A stretch of 64,000 nucleotides of DNA from Actinoplanes sp. N902-109 (GCF_000389965.1 NC_021191.1:4465501-4529500); one strand, 5' to 3'; counted from the first letter of the stretch, positions 35,215-44,187 are shown. The notes: a model not told the origin generated them from the letters alone. Numbers and translations: made by a program.

Positions 35215-36564
35215 ATGTCCAGCACCACGAACCGGCGGCGGAGTGCGCAGCCCACGCGCACTCACGGTACCCCGCCACCTCCCTTCGGAAGGCGGCGGCT
35301 CCTCGCCGCCGCCGCAGCTCTGCCCCTGCTGATCAGCGGTGCCGCGGCCTGCGGCGACGGTGACGACCCGGGTTCCGGCGGCAAGGTCGAGCTGTCCTTC
35401 TTCTGGTGGGGCGCCGAGGCCCGCGCCGCGCTCACCGAGCAGGCCCTCGCCCTCTACACCGCCAAGCACCCGGACGTCACGTTCAAGAAGACCTGGCAGA
35501 CCAACCAGGGCTACTTCGACAAGCTGGCCACACTCACCGCGGGTGGCACCGCCCCGGACATCTTCCAGATCGACGACAACTACATCGCCGAGTACGCCAG
35601 CCGCAACGTCACGCTCGACCTGACCCCGTACAAGGACAGCGGCAAGCTCGACGTGTCCAAGTTCCCCGAGGGGCTCTGGAAGTACGGCGTGGTCGACGGC
35701 AAGCTGGCCGGCCTCGCGTTCGGGGAGAACACCCAGGGCCTGGTGTTCAACAAGTCGCTGCTCGACAAGTACAAGCTGCCGGCGCCCACCACCGGGATGA
35801 GCTGGGACGACTTCATCACCTGGGCGGCCACCGCGTCGCGGGTCACCAGGATCCCCGGCACCCAGGACCCCAGCGGCGTCTACCAGGCGTTCTGGGTGTG
35901 GCTGCGGCAGAACGGCAAGGACCTCTACGCCGGCAAGGAACTCGGCTTCACCGCGCCGGACGTGACCGCCTGGTTCGAGCTGTGGAAGGGTGCCCGGGCC
36001 AAGGGCGCCACCCCGTCCCCCGACGTCATCCATGAGGGCAACGACACCGGCATCAGCAAGCAGCTGGTGGTCACCGGCAAGGCCGGCACGTCGTGGGTGT
36101 GGGCCAACCAGATGCCCGAGCTGAAGAAGAACACCAAGGACGAGCTCGGCGTCGTGGCGTACCCCGGCGACCCGAGCGCCCAGTGGGCCCGCGCGTCCAT
36201 GTACTTCTCGGTCTACCGCGGCACCAAGCACAAGGACGCCGCGGTCGACGTCATCAACTTCCTGGCCAACGACCCGGAAGCGGGCAAGATCCTCGGCACC
36301 GACCGCGGCCTGCCGTCCAACCTCGACGTGCGCAAGCTCGTCGCCGGCTCGGTCACCGACCCGGCGATGAAGCAGTCCATCGCGGTCGAGGCGGACCTGG
36401 TGCCCCGGTTCGGCCCGGCACCGGCCGTGCCCCTGCCCGGCCACAGCAAGGTGAAGACGGAGCTGATCAAGGCGTCCGAGCAGGTCGTGTTCGGCCGGCA
36501 GACCCCGGCCGCCGCGGCGGAGGCGTACGTGACCGCGGCCAAGGCCGCGATCGGACAGGGTTGA
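35215..36564 (+). CDS. ABC sugar importer solute-binding lipoprotein
   Basis: 449 aa, ATG 35215, six bases after the regulator stop with AAGGAG upstream. A long N-terminus contains GRRRLLAAAAALPLL, a Tat-type signal, ending in lipobox SGAAAC. The mature protein is a type-2 (MalE-like, carbohydrate uptake family 1) binding protein: LSFFWWGAEARAALTEQAL, GGTAPDIFQIDDNYIAEY, YGVVDGKLAGLAFGENTQGL and VDVINFLANDPEAGKIL. With uronate catabolic genes next door, the ligand is probably a uronic-acid-containing oligosaccharide or uronide (inference). Confidence 0.9.
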   Translation: MSSTTNRRRSAQPTRTHGTPPPPFGRRRLLAAAAALPLLISGAAACGDGDDPGSGGKVELSFFWWGAEARAALTEQALALYTAKHPDVTFKKTWQTNQGYFDKLATLTAGGTAPDIFQIDDNYIAEYASRNVTLDLTPYKDSGKLDVSKFPEGLWKYGVVDGKLAGLAFGENTQGLVFNKSLLDKYKLPAPTTGMSWDDFITWAATASRVTRIPGTQDPSGVYQAFWVWLRQNGKDLYAGKELGFTAPDVTAWFELWKGARAKGATPSPDVIHEGNDTGISKQLVVTGKAGTSWVWANQMPELKKNTKDELGVVAYPGDPSAQWARASMYFSVYRGTKHKDAAVDVINFLANDPEAGKILGTDRGLPSNLDVRKLVAGSVTDPAMKQSIAVEADLVPRFGPAPAVPLPGHSKVKTELIKASEQVVFGRQTPAAAAEAYVTAAKAAIGQG

Positions 36565-36568
36565 CCGC

Positions 36569-37531
36569 GTGGCTGTCATGAGCCCGGCACCGCTCCGGGA
36601 GCCCGCCGTCCGCCGGCGGGCTCCCGCGCCGCGCCGCGCGCACCAGACCGTCGCCGGCTACGTGTTCCTGAGCCCGTGGCTGGTGGGGCTGTTCGCGATC
36701 ACGGCCATCCCGATGCTGCTGTCGCTGTACCTCAGCTTCACCGACTACGACGTGCTCACCTCGATCTCCGACGCCAACTGGGTCGGCTGGGACAACTACC
36801 GCCGGATGTTCACCGCCGACCCGGCGTACTGGCACTCGGTGCGCGTCACGGTGACGTTCGCGCTGGTTGCCGTACCGCTGAAACTGCTTGCCGCCCTGGG
36901 GGTCGCGCTGTTGCTGAACCGGCCCTTCCGCGGCGTGGGGTTGTTCCGGGGGTTGTTCTACCTGCCGTCACTGCTGGGCGGCAGCGTGGCGCTGGCCATC
37001 GTCTGGGAGAGCATGTTCAACCGTGACGGGGCTTTCAACTCGCTGCTCGCGGTGTTCGGCATCACCGGCCAGCCGTGGGTCACCGACCCGAAGTGGGCGC
37101 TGGAGACGCTGATGCTGCTGGCGGTCTGGCAGTTCGGCGCGCCGATGGTCATCTTCCTGGCCGGGCTCAAACAGGTGCCGGTCGAGCTGTACGAGGCGGC
37201 CGAGGTGGACGGTGCCGGCGCGGGGCGCCGTTTCGTGCACATCACCCTGCCGATGCTGTCCCCGGTCATCTTCTTCAACCTGGTGCTGGAGACCATCAAC
37301 GGGTTCCAGGGCTTCACCGCGGCGTTCGTCATCAGCAACGGTGAGGGCGGACCGGTCGACTCGACGCTGATGTACACGCTCAACCTGTACATCAACGGGT
37401 TCGGCCGGCTCGACATGGGCTACGCCTCCGCGCTGGCCTGGGTGTTCCTGATCGCCATCGGGATCGTCACGGTGGTGCTGTTCCGCACCGGCCGGTTCTG
37501 GGTCCACTACTCCGACAGCGAGGGCAGCTGA
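36569..37531 (+). CDS. ABC sugar importer permease (MalF/UgpA-like)
   Basis: 320 aa; GTG 36569 has AGGG eight bases upstream; ATG 36578 is an alternative. Six membrane helices, and the permease EAA loop in ELYEAAEVDGAGAGRRFVHITLPMLSP, which contacts the ATPase. No ATPase is encoded in this operon, which is usual: actinobacteria commonly share one MsiK-type ATPase among many importers. Confidence 0.92.
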   Translation: MAVMSPAPLREPAVRRRAPAPRRAHQTVAGYVFLSPWLVGLFAITAIPMLLSLYLSFTDYDVLTSISDANWVGWDNYRRMFTADPAYWHSVRVTVTFALVAVPLKLLAALGVALLLNRPFRGVGLFRGLFYLPSLLGGSVALAIVWESMFNRDGAFNSLLAVFGITGQPWVTDPKWALETLMLLAVWQFGAPMVIFLAGLKQVPVELYEAAEVDGAGAGRRFVHITLPMLSPVIFFNLVLETINGFQGFTAAFVISNGEGGPVDSTLMYTLNLYINGFGRLDMGYASALAWVFLIAIGIVTVVLFRTGRFWVHYSDSEGS

Positions 37532-38361
37532 TGCGCCGCCGGCTCCGCGCCGCTGCCCTCCTGCTGATCGTGGCGGTGGTGCTCTACCCGCTGATCTGGA
37601 TGGTCGGCACGTCGGTCAAGTCACCCGAGGAGGTCGTCAGCAACATCGGCCTGCTCCCGGACACCTTCACCCCGGGCAACTTCGCCGACGGGTGGAACAA
37701 CTTCGACGTCAGCTTCGGCCGCTTCTTCCTCAACAGCATCATGGTCTCCGGGCTGACGGTGCTCGGCAACGTGGTCTCGTGCCTGTTCGCCGCCTACGCC
37801 CTGGGCCGGCTGCGGTTCCGGCTGCGGGGCATGTGGTTCGCCATCATGATCGGGACGTTGCTGCTGCCCGGCCATGTGCTGATCATCCCGCAGTACATCC
37901 TGTTCCGCAGTCTCGGCTGGGTCGGCGGCGACTGGCCGTACCTGCCGCTGCTGGTGCCGCAGTTCCTGGCCACCGAGGCGTTCTTCGTCTTCCTGATGAT
38001 CCAGTTCATCCGGGGCATCCCGCGCGAGCTGGACGAGGCGGCGACCATCGACGGCGCGTCGCCGTACCGGATCTTCCGGCATGTCATCCTGCCGCTGAGC
38101 CGGCCCGCGCTGGTGACCACCGCGATCTTCTCGTTCATCTGGACCTGGAACGACTTCTTCCGGCAGCTGGTCTACCTGTCCGACCTCAAGGACTACACGG
38201 TGCCGGTGGCGCTGACCCTGTTCATCGACTCCACCAGCGAGAGCTCGGTCGGCCCGATGTTCGCCATGTCGCTGCTGTCGCTGGTCCCGGTATTCCTGTT
38301 CTTCGTGGCGTTCCAGCGGATGCTCGTCGAAGGCATCAACACCAGCGGTCTGAAGGGGTGA
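37531..38361 (+). CDS. ABC sugar importer permease (MalG/UgpE-like)
   Basis: 276 aa, ATG overlapping the previous stop by one base (TGATG). Six helices; EAA loop ELDEAATIDGASPYRIFRHVILPLSRP; typical start LLIVAVVLYPLIWMVGTSVKSPEEV and end FQRMLVEGINTSGLKG. Forms the heterodimeric channel with the upstream permease. Confidence 0.93.
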   Translation: MRRRLRAAALLLIVAVVLYPLIWMVGTSVKSPEEVVSNIGLLPDTFTPGNFADGWNNFDVSFGRFFLNSIMVSGLTVLGNVVSCLFAAYALGRLRFRLRGMWFAIMIGTLLLPGHVLIIPQYILFRSLGWVGGDWPYLPLLVPQFLATEAFFVFLMIQFIRGIPRELDEAATIDGASPYRIFRHVILPLSRPALVTTAIFSFIWTWNDFFRQLVYLSDLKDYTVPVALTLFIDSTSESSVGPMFAMSLLSLVPVFLFFVAFQRMLVEGINTSGLKG

Positions 38362-38365
38362 GGAC

Positions 38366-38923
38366 ATGCGTCACGACTGGCGGGACACCCTGCGCACGGC
38401 CACCGACCTGGCGGTGCTGGGTTTCGCCATGACCGCGGCGGCGCTGCCGCTGGTGACGGCGGGCGCCGCGGTCGCCACCGGCAGCGCCGCGGTGCGTCAC
38501 CACCTCGACACCGACTCCTGGCCGCCGGCCCGCGAGCTGTGGACGGTGTTCCGCCGCACGCTGCTGCCCGGCCTGGCCGCCACAGCGCTGCTGCTGGTGG
38601 TCGCGGCGCTGGTGCTGCTCGACGTCGCGGCGCTGCGGGCCGGTGCGGTGCCGGGCGGGCTGCCGCTGACCGTGCTGCTGATCGTTCCCGGTCTGCTGGC
38701 GGTGGGCTTCGCCGGGCTGCTCGCGGTCACCACCGACTTGCGCGCGGCCCGGGCCCTGGCCACCCCGGCCCGGCTGCTGGCGGCCGGCGGGGTCGTCGCC
38801 CTGACCGTGCTGCTCGCGCTGCTGGTCCACCCGGTGCTCACCCCACTGCTGGCGGGCTACGGATTGTTCGCTCTGCACGTGATCACCCGAAGGTCCGGAA
38901 GGCCCGCCATGATCGGAAGGTGA
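38366..38923 (+). CDS. DUF624 (YesL-like) membrane protein
   Basis: 185 aa, ATG 38366 with GTGAGG upstream, four bases after the permease. Five hydrophobic helices; the beginning TDLAVLGFAMTAAALPLVTAGAA corresponds to the DUF624 opening, and ARALATPARLLAAGG to its conserved loop. YesL-like proteins are commonly attached to importer operons for pectin- or rhamnogalacturonan-derived sugars. Their function is unknown. Confidence 0.8.
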   Translation: MRHDWRDTLRTATDLAVLGFAMTAAALPLVTAGAAVATGSAAVRHHLDTDSWPPARELWTVFRRTLLPGLAATALLLVVAALVLLDVAALRAGAVPGGLPLTVLLIVPGLLAVGFAGLLAVTTDLRAARALATPARLLAAGGVVALTVLLALLVHPVLTPLLAGYGLFALHVITRRSGRPAMIGR

Positions 38924-39011
38924 ATATTCATCGGGGTCTTCCCGGATGTTCCCAAGGAGAGGTTCTTGACAGGATGGTCGGGTCAGCTCCGGCTCCCGGG
39001 AAGGCAGCTTC

Positions 39012-40181
39012 ATGCGAAACCTGCGCCCCGCCCTCGCCACCGCCGCCGCGGCGCTGCTCGTGCTCACCGCGTGCGCGGACGGGAATCCCTCGCCGCCGGC
39101 CGCGCAACCGGCCGCCCCCTCGCACAGCGGGCACCACTTGGGCTCGGCACCGCCGCCGCAGCCGTTGCGCCCCGGTGAGCGCTTCGTCGACCTGCGCATG
39201 CCGCAGGCCTACGCGCCGAAGGCGCCGCACGGCGGCACCGACGAATACCGATGCTTCCTCGTCGACCCCAAGCTCACCACGACGGCCTACCTGACCGGCA
39301 GCACGTTCCTGCCGCAGAACGCGGCGATCGTGCACCACGCGATCTTCTACCGGCTCAGCCCCGAACAGGCCACGGCGGCCGAGAGCGTCGACGCCAGGAC
39401 CCCCGGGCAGGGCTGGACCTGCTTCGGCGGTGCGGGCGTCGACGGGCAGACGGCGTGGGTGGCGAACTGGGCCCCCGGCACGGGCGAGACCCTGATGCCC
39501 GCCGGATACGGCTTCGCGATGCCACCGGGCAGCAAACTGGTCATGCAGGTGCACTACAACCTGCTCAACGCGCCCGCCGGCACCCCGATGACCGACCGGT
39601 CCGGCATCCAGCTGCGGCTGGCCGACGGCGCCGGCCAGCTCGGTGCCCTCGAGACCGCGCTGATCGCCGGGCCGATCGAGCTGCCCTGCGAGCCGGGTGG
39701 CAGCGGGCCGTTGTGCGACCGCAAGGCCGCGGTGGCCGACGTCGCCAAGCGGTTCGGAGCGGAGGCGGGCCAGCAGGTCCAGCAGCTCAACCAGATGTGC
39801 AACGCCGGTGCCCGGCCGGTGCCGGGCAACACCCAGCACTGCGACCGTACGGTCGACCAGCCGATGACCATCCTCATGGCCGGCGGGCACATGCATCTGC
39901 TCGGCCGGTCCATCAAGGTGGAGGTCAACCCGGGCACCCCGGCCGCGCAGACGGTGGTGGACGTGCCCAGCTACGACTTCGACAACCAGGCCCTGGTCCC
40001 GCTGGCCAAGCCGGTCACCGTCAAGGCCGGTGACACCGTACGGGTGACGTGCACCCACGACGCGACGCTGCGCAAGCAGCTGCCGCAGCTCAAGGGCCTG
40101 CCCTCGCGCTATGTGGTGTGGGGCGACGGCACCAGCGACGAGATGTGCCTCGGCGTCATGGTGGTGACCACGCCGAAGTGA
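39012..40181 (+). CDS. PHM/DBH-like type II copper monooxygenase lipoprotein
   Basis: 389 aa; signal with lipobox LVLTAC, so anchored outside the membrane. A full set of copper ligands of peptidylglycine/dopamine monooxygenases is visible: His108, His109 (VHHAIFY) and His181 (MQVHYN) for CuH, and His293, His295 (GGHMHLLG) and Met378 (DEMCLG) for CuM. The spacing mirrors rat PHM (107, 108, 172, 242, 244, 314). Such enzymes hydroxylate C-H bonds with O2 and a reductant such as ascorbate. Bacterial members are scarcely studied; substrate unknown. It stands alone between the importer operon and zwf, with a terminator after it. Confidence 0.85.
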   Translation: MRNLRPALATAAAALLVLTACADGNPSPPAAQPAAPSHSGHHLGSAPPPQPLRPGERFVDLRMPQAYAPKAPHGGTDEYRCFLVDPKLTTTAYLTGSTFLPQNAAIVHHAIFYRLSPEQATAAESVDARTPGQGWTCFGGAGVDGQTAWVANWAPGTGETLMPAGYGFAMPPGSKLVMQVHYNLLNAPAGTPMTDRSGIQLRLADGAGQLGALETALIAGPIELPCEPGGSGPLCDRKAAVADVAKRFGAEAGQQVQQLNQMCNAGARPVPGNTQHCDRTVDQPMTILMAGGHMHLLGRSIKVEVNPGTPAAQTVVDVPSYDFDNQALVPLAKPVTVKAGDTVRVTCTHDATLRKQLPQLKGLPSRYVVWGDGTSDEMCLGVMVVTTPK

Positions 40182-40279
40182 TCCCGGCAAGTGGCTCAGG
40201 TCGGGCAGACGCGCGCCGATGGGACGCGGCTGTACGGATCATGTCCGCACCGTGAGGACGGCCCCGGGGATGGGGTCAG

Positions 40280-40314
40280 GGCCCGCCGCGCCGGCTGCTC
40301 CGGTGCGGCGGGCC
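40280..40314. terminator. Bidirectional terminator between the copper enzyme gene and zwf
   Basis: GGCCCGCCGC (40280-40289) pairs with GCGGCGGGCC (40305-40314), and an inner CCGG/CCGG pair extends the stem across a one-base mismatch (G/T) with a five-base loop. Lies 99 bp after one stop and 69 bp before the convergent one. Confidence 0.75.
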
Positions 40315-40382
40315 GTCCCCACGGTGCTCAGCCGCGGACCATGTTGTGCGGGTCGAGCGCCGTCGATGCTCCCAGCGGCAGA

Positions 40383-41741
40383 TCAGGCCGGGTTGTGCCA
40401 GGTGACCAGCTGCTGCGCGGCGTCCGGGCCCCAGCTGCCCGGCTCGTACGGCTGCACCCCGTCGGTGCGGTCCAGGATCGGGTCGACGATGCGCCACTCC
40501 TGCTGGATCGCGGCCTGCCGGGCGAAGCGGGTGTGGTCGGCGTCCATCGCGTCGTCGAGCAGCCGCTCGTAGGCCTCGCGCCGCGGTTCCAGCACGTCGT
40601 CGAAGTCCACCGGCAGTTCCACGGTCTGCGTGGCCTGCCCCGGGCCGGGCCGCTTGACCTGCAGCGAGACCGAGATGCCGTCGCCGCGGCCCAGGCGCAG
40701 CCGGAGCAGGTTGGGCTCCTGGCGGCCCGGCAGCAGGTCGTGCCGCGGGGGCTTGAACTCCACCACGACCTCGGTGTGGGTGCCGGGCAGCAGCTTGCCC
40801 GTACGGAGGAAGAAAGGCACCCCCGCCCAGCGCTTGTTGCCGATGGTCAGCCGGGTCGCCACGAAGGTCTCGGTCGCCGATCCGGGTGCGACCCCGGGCT
40901 CGTCGCCGTACCCCGCGTACTGCCCGCGCACGGTGGTCTCCGGGGTGAGTGGCTTGATCTGGCGCAGCACCTCGGCCTCGGCCTCGGCGAAGGCCTGCCG
41001 GGTGCGGTCCGCCGGTGCCTCCATGGCCAGCAGCGCGACGACCTGCAGCACGTGGTTCTGCAGCACGTCGCGGATCGCGCCGACCTTGTCGTAGAAGCCG
41101 GCGCGGCCCTGGGTGCCGAACTTCTCGGCCACGGTGACCTGGATGCCGGCGATGTGCTCGGCGGACCACAGCGGCTCGATGACCCGGTTGCCGAAGCGCA
41201 GCGCGAACAGCCCCTCGATCGGCTCCTTGCCCAGGTAGTGGTCGATGCGGAAGGTGCGCTCCGGGGCGAACGCCGCGCTCAGCGTGGTCGCGAGCTCGTG
41301 CGAGGACCGCAGGTCGTGGCCGAACGGCTTCTCCACCACCACCCGGCCGCGCTCGGCGAGCCCCGACCCGGCCAGGCCGGCGACCACGGCGTCGAAGACC
41401 GCGGGCGGGATGGCCAGATAGAACAGCGGGCGCCGGGCCTCGGCGAGGGCGCCGGCGAGCCGTTCGTACGTCGCGGGGTCGGCGTAGTCGCCGGAGATCA
41501 TCGTCAGCCGGGCCGCGAGCTGCTCGAAAGCCTGCTCGTCGACCTCTCCCGCGGCTTCCGTGACGGCCTTGCGGGCGGCCGTGACCAGTTGCTGGTCGTC
41601 CCAGGGGGAGCGGGCGACCCCGAGCACCGTGGCGGGCAGCCGGCCGCGGCGCGTGAGCTCGTACAACGCGGGGAACAGCTTCTTGGAAACGAGGTCCCCG
41701 GTCACGCCGAAGAGCACCACGGCATCCGATCGCACGTCCAT
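40383..41741 (-). CDS. zwf: Glucose-6-phosphate 1-dehydrogenase
   Basis: 452 aa; ATG at 41739-41741 with AAGGTGG eight bases upstream. Oxidises glucose-6-phosphate to 6-phosphogluconolactone with NADP+. The nucleotide motif VLFGVTGDLVSKKLFPALYEL is near the start; VVVEKPFGHDL and the active-site RIDHYLGKEPIEGL (with the catalytic His and Lys) follow, then LQNHVLQVVALLAMEAP and FFLRTGKLL. It is a single gene here, not in the usual tal-zwf-opcA cluster, so a second paralogue may exist elsewhere in the genome. Confidence 0.96.
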   Translation of the reverse strand: MDVRSDAVVLFGVTGDLVSKKLFPALYELTRRGRLPATVLGVARSPWDDQQLVTAARKAVTEAAGEVDEQAFEQLAARLTMISGDYADPATYERLAGALAEARRPLFYLAIPPAVFDAVVAGLAGSGLAERGRVVVEKPFGHDLRSSHELATTLSAAFAPERTFRIDHYLGKEPIEGLFALRFGNRVIEPLWSAEHIAGIQVTVAEKFGTQGRAGFYDKVGAIRDVLQNHVLQVVALLAMEAPADRTRQAFAEAEAEVLRQIKPLTPETTVRGQYAGYGDEPGVAPGSATETFVATRLTIGNKRWAGVPFFLRTGKLLPGTHTEVVVEFKPPRHDLLPGRQEPNLLRLRLGRGDGISVSLQVKRPGPGQATQTVELPVDFDDVLEPRREAYERLLDDAMDADHTRFARQAAIQQEWRIVDPILDRTDGVQPYEPGSWGPDAAQQLVTWHNPA

Positions 41742-41760
41742 GGCGAGATCCACCTTCGCA

Positions 41761-41810
41761 GAAAAAATGATCTTTCAACGGCGGCAACCGGTCACTGCCT
41801 GAAGATCATT
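41761..41810 (-). terminator. Rho-independent terminator with U-tract upstream of zwf
   Basis: On the minus strand, AATGATCTT (41802-41810) pairs with AAGATCATT (41766-41774), followed by a run of T through 41762. The loop contains an inner GGCA/TGCC hairpin. It is downstream of the nucleosidase gene and directly upstream of zwf in the same direction. An AT-rich stem plus a T-tract is exceptional in this genome. Confidence 0.7.
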
Positions 41811-41871
41811 CCGCCGCCCGCCTCATTGTGGTGGGCGACACCCGCCGGCCAGCTGCACGGCGTTCGACTGC

Positions 41872-42450
41872 TCAGCCGGCGGCGTGGACCGCGAGCCACC
41901 CGGCCAGGTGCCGCGAGCACTCGGCGACCGACTCCCGCCAGGTCGCGGCGGCGTGCTGGCCCGCATCGTCGCTGACGTGCTTGACCAGGCGCACCGGCAC
42001 TCGCGCGGCGTGGGCGGCGGCGGCCACCGCATAGCCCTCCATGTCCACCAGGTGGGCGTGCTGGGCCAGCCGGTCGCGGGTCGCGGGGTCGGCGACGAAG
42101 GCGTCCCCTGTGGCCAGCACCACACCGCCGGGGTCGCCGAGCGGCAGCGGGGGACCGGTCACCTCGCCGGTCAGCTTGAGCAACGTCTCGCTGTCCAGGT
42201 CGTGCTGCAGCACCGTGCCGATGGTGTGGGTGCCGGACATGCCGGGGCGCAACGCCCCGGCCGTACCGAGATTGATGATCTCCCTCGGGCGCGACCCGCC
42301 GGCCAGCGCGGCCGCCACGCTCAGCGCGGCATTGACCTTGCCCATCCCGGTCAGCAGCACCGGCAGCTCGCTGCCCAGCGCCTCGGCCTCCAGGGCGACC
42401 GCCATGACCAGCAGCGGCTTGTCCGGGGTGATCGCACCGATGATTCGCAT
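41872..42450 (-). CDS. Phosphorylase-superfamily nucleosidase (MTA/SAH nucleosidase-like)
   Basis: 192 aa; start ATG 42450, not strongly supported by a ribosome site, and an ATG at 42480 is possible. PLLVMAVALEAEALGSELPVLLTGMGKVNAALS is the opening beta strand and purine-base region of MtnN/Pfs-type nucleosidases; EIINLGTAGALRPG and HLVDMEGYAVAAAAH with the Met-Glu ribose-binding pair follow, and VKHVSDDAG holds the catalytic Asp. It would cleave methylthioadenosine, adenosylhomocysteine or a related nucleoside. It is shorter than E. coli MtnN (about 230 aa). Confidence 0.85.
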   Translation of the reverse strand: MRIIGAITPDKPLLVMAVALEAEALGSELPVLLTGMGKVNAALSVAAALAGGSRPREIINLGTAGALRPGMSGTHTIGTVLQHDLDSETLLKLTGEVTGPPLPLGDPGGVVLATGDAFVADPATRDRLAQHAHLVDMEGYAVAAAAHAARVPVRLVKHVSDDAGQHAAATWRESVAECSRHLAGWLAVHAAG

Positions 42451-42514
42451 CCCGATGAGCTTAGTGGGGGTGGCGATCATCCTTTCGGCGCCACGGATGT
42501 GTCCGAACGGGTGA

Positions 42515-42541
42515 GTTTGACCATGGCGGTGCTCGGGGCAA
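42515..42541 (+). promoter_or_regulatory. Candidate SigB/F-type promoter of the sigma factor gene
   Basis: GTTT at 42515-42518 and GGGCAA at 42536-42541 are 17 bases apart, close to the mycobacterial SigF pattern (GTTT-N15-17-GGGTA) with one mismatch. This would allow the sigma factor to amplify its own expression. Confidence 0.4.
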
Positions 42542-42586
42542 TAGGAATCCCGTCCCCGGATGGCCGTGTTCTGAAGGAGTTCCTCC

Positions 42587-43390
42587 ATGACTGTTGTCGC
42601 TGCTCCGATCGACAGCGAGGTCGCTGCTGACCAGTCGGCGACGACGGACCGCGCCAGCGAGCTGATCGCGGCCTTCGCAGCCCTGCCCGCCACGCACCCG
42701 TCCCGGTCCCGGGTCCGTGACCGGGCCATCGAGGCCTGGATGCCGATGGCCCGCCACCTCGCCAACCGCTACGCCGGTCGCGGCGAGCCGCTCGACGACC
42801 TGGTCCAGGTCGCCACGATCGGCCTGATCAAGGCGGTCGACCGGTTCGAGGCGGACCGCGGCGTCGAGTTCGCCGGCTTCGCGATCCCGACCATCATCGG
42901 CGAGATCAAGCGGCACTTCCGCGACCGCACCTGGTCGATCCGGGTGCCGCGGCGCCTGCAGGAGCTGCGCCTGGCCATCACCGCGGCCAACACCAACCTC
43001 ACCCACACGCTGGGCCGCGCCCCGACGGTCGCCGACATCGCCGCGTACCTCGAGGTCACCGAGGAGGAGGTGCTCGAGGGCCTGGAGGGCGCCCGCGCCT
43101 ACAACGCCACCAGCCTGTCCACCCCGATCAGCGCCGACGGCAACACCGAACTGGGCGACACCCTCGGCGGCGAGGACAGCGAGTACGAGCTGGCCGAGAC
43201 GCGCGTCGCGCTGGGCCCGGCCCTGGCCGCCCTGGACGAGCGCGAGCGCAAGATCATCACGCTGCGGTTCTACGGCAACCTCACCCAGTCGCAGATCGCC
43301 GAGCAGATCGGCATCTCCCAGATGCACGTCTCGCGGCTGCTGACCAAGGCGCTCACCAAGCTGCGCGGCAACCTGGACTTCGCCGCCTGA
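42587..43390 (+). CDS. SigB/SigF/SigG-family stress sigma factor
   Basis: 267 aa; ATG with GGAGTTCCTCC upstream. Region 2 has RHLANRYAGRGEPLDDLVQV, IGLIKAVDRFE and FAIPTIIGEIKRHFRDRTWS; region 3 has APTVADIAAYLEVTEEEV; and the region 4 HTH is TQSQIAEQIGISQMHVSRLL. SigB/F-type factors transcribe general-stress and development genes from GTTT...GGGTA promoters, and katE at 4428 carries one. They are usually held by an anti-sigma RsbW and released by an STAS anti-anti-sigma; no RsbW lies next to this gene, but an STAS protein is encoded at 57579. Confidence 0.93.
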   Translation: MTVVAAPIDSEVAADQSATTDRASELIAAFAALPATHPSRSRVRDRAIEAWMPMARHLANRYAGRGEPLDDLVQVATIGLIKAVDRFEADRGVEFAGFAIPTIIGEIKRHFRDRTWSIRVPRRLQELRLAITAANTNLTHTLGRAPTVADIAAYLEVTEEEVLEGLEGARAYNATSLSTPISADGNTELGDTLGGEDSEYELAETRVALGPALAALDERERKIITLRFYGNLTQSQIAEQIGISQMHVSRLLTKALTKLRGNLDFAA

Positions 43391-43404
43391 GCCTCGCTCT
43401 CCTG

Positions 43405-43433
43405 AACGGCCGGTGCGATGCGCACCGGCCGTT
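43405..43433. terminator. Bidirectional terminator between sigma factor and methyltransferase genes
   Basis: A perfect 13-bp stem, AACGGCCGGTGCG and its complement, with a three-base ATG loop, followed by TTTTC on the plus strand. Lies 15 bp after the sigma stop and abuts the methyltransferase stop on the other strand. Confidence 0.88.
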
Positions 43434-43434
43434 T

Positions 43435-44187
43435 TCAGCTGTCCTTGCGGGCCACCGCTCCGTACGCATCGACGTGCTCGGTGATCACGCGCTCCGGACG
43501 CCAGGCGGTGAGCGGCACCAGACCCGGGCGGATCAGCGTCAGCCCGTCGAACAACCGCTCCAACTGCTGCGGGCGGCGCAGCACGTACGGCGGGGCGGCG
43601 CCCTCGACGAGCCGCCGCCGGCCGGTCGGCACCGCCGGTGTGTCGTCCGTGCCGTCCCACAACGTCAGGAAGCTGCCGGGCGCCGTCCCGGCCATGGTCC
43701 GGGTCACGATGGAGCGCACCGCGGCGAAACTCGGCTCGTAGCCCAGCACCCCCATGAACATCACCGCGACGGGCCGGGTGAGATCGAGCAGTGTGGCCGC
43801 CCCGGCCCGGATCCGTTCCGGCTCGCGATAATCGGCCTCCAGGAACGAGACGCCACGCGGTAACTCGCCGGTGGTGTCCAGTACCAGCGGATCGTTGTCG
43901 ACATAGACCACCCGCGCATCCCGGGCGATGCTCTGCGCCACCTGATGCGTACTCTGCGCGGTGGGCAGCCCGGTGCCGATGTCCAGGAACTGCCGTACGC
44001 CCACCGCGCGGGTCAGGTGCCGCACCACCCGGACCAGAAACCGCCGGGACTGGCGGGCCAGCGCCGCGATCTCGGGATACGCCTGTTCCACGGCATCCCC
44101 GGCGACCCGGTCCGCGGTGGAATGATGGGTCCCGCCCATCCAGTAGTTCCAGATCCGCGCCGCGTGCGGTATCTCGCCGGGATCCAT
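43435..44187 (-). CDS. S-adenosyl methyltransferase, PF04672 type
   Basis: 250 aa. Tandem ATG codons at 44190 and 44187; GAAAGGG is better spaced for 44187. The family's opening PHAARIWNYWMGGTHHSTADR is unmistakable (Methyltransf_19, formerly DUF574), followed by QFLDIGTGLPTAQSTHQVAQ (SAM site), VVYVDNDPLVL, FLEADYREPE and RPVAVMFMGVLGY. Family members are numerous in Streptomyces and Micromonosporaceae; the substrate is unknown. It sits alone on the minus strand. Confidence 0.92.
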   Translation of the reverse strand: MDPGEIPHAARIWNYWMGGTHHSTADRVAGDAVEQAYPEIAALARQSRRFLVRVVRHLTRAVGVRQFLDIGTGLPTAQSTHQVAQSIARDARVVYVDNDPLVLDTTGELPRGVSFLEADYREPERIRAGAATLLDLTRPVAVMFMGVLGYEPSFAAVRSIVTRTMAGTAPGSFLTLWDGTDDTPAVPTGRRRLVEGAAPPYVLRRPQQLERLFDGLTLIRPGLVPLTAWRPERVITEHVDAYGAVARKDS

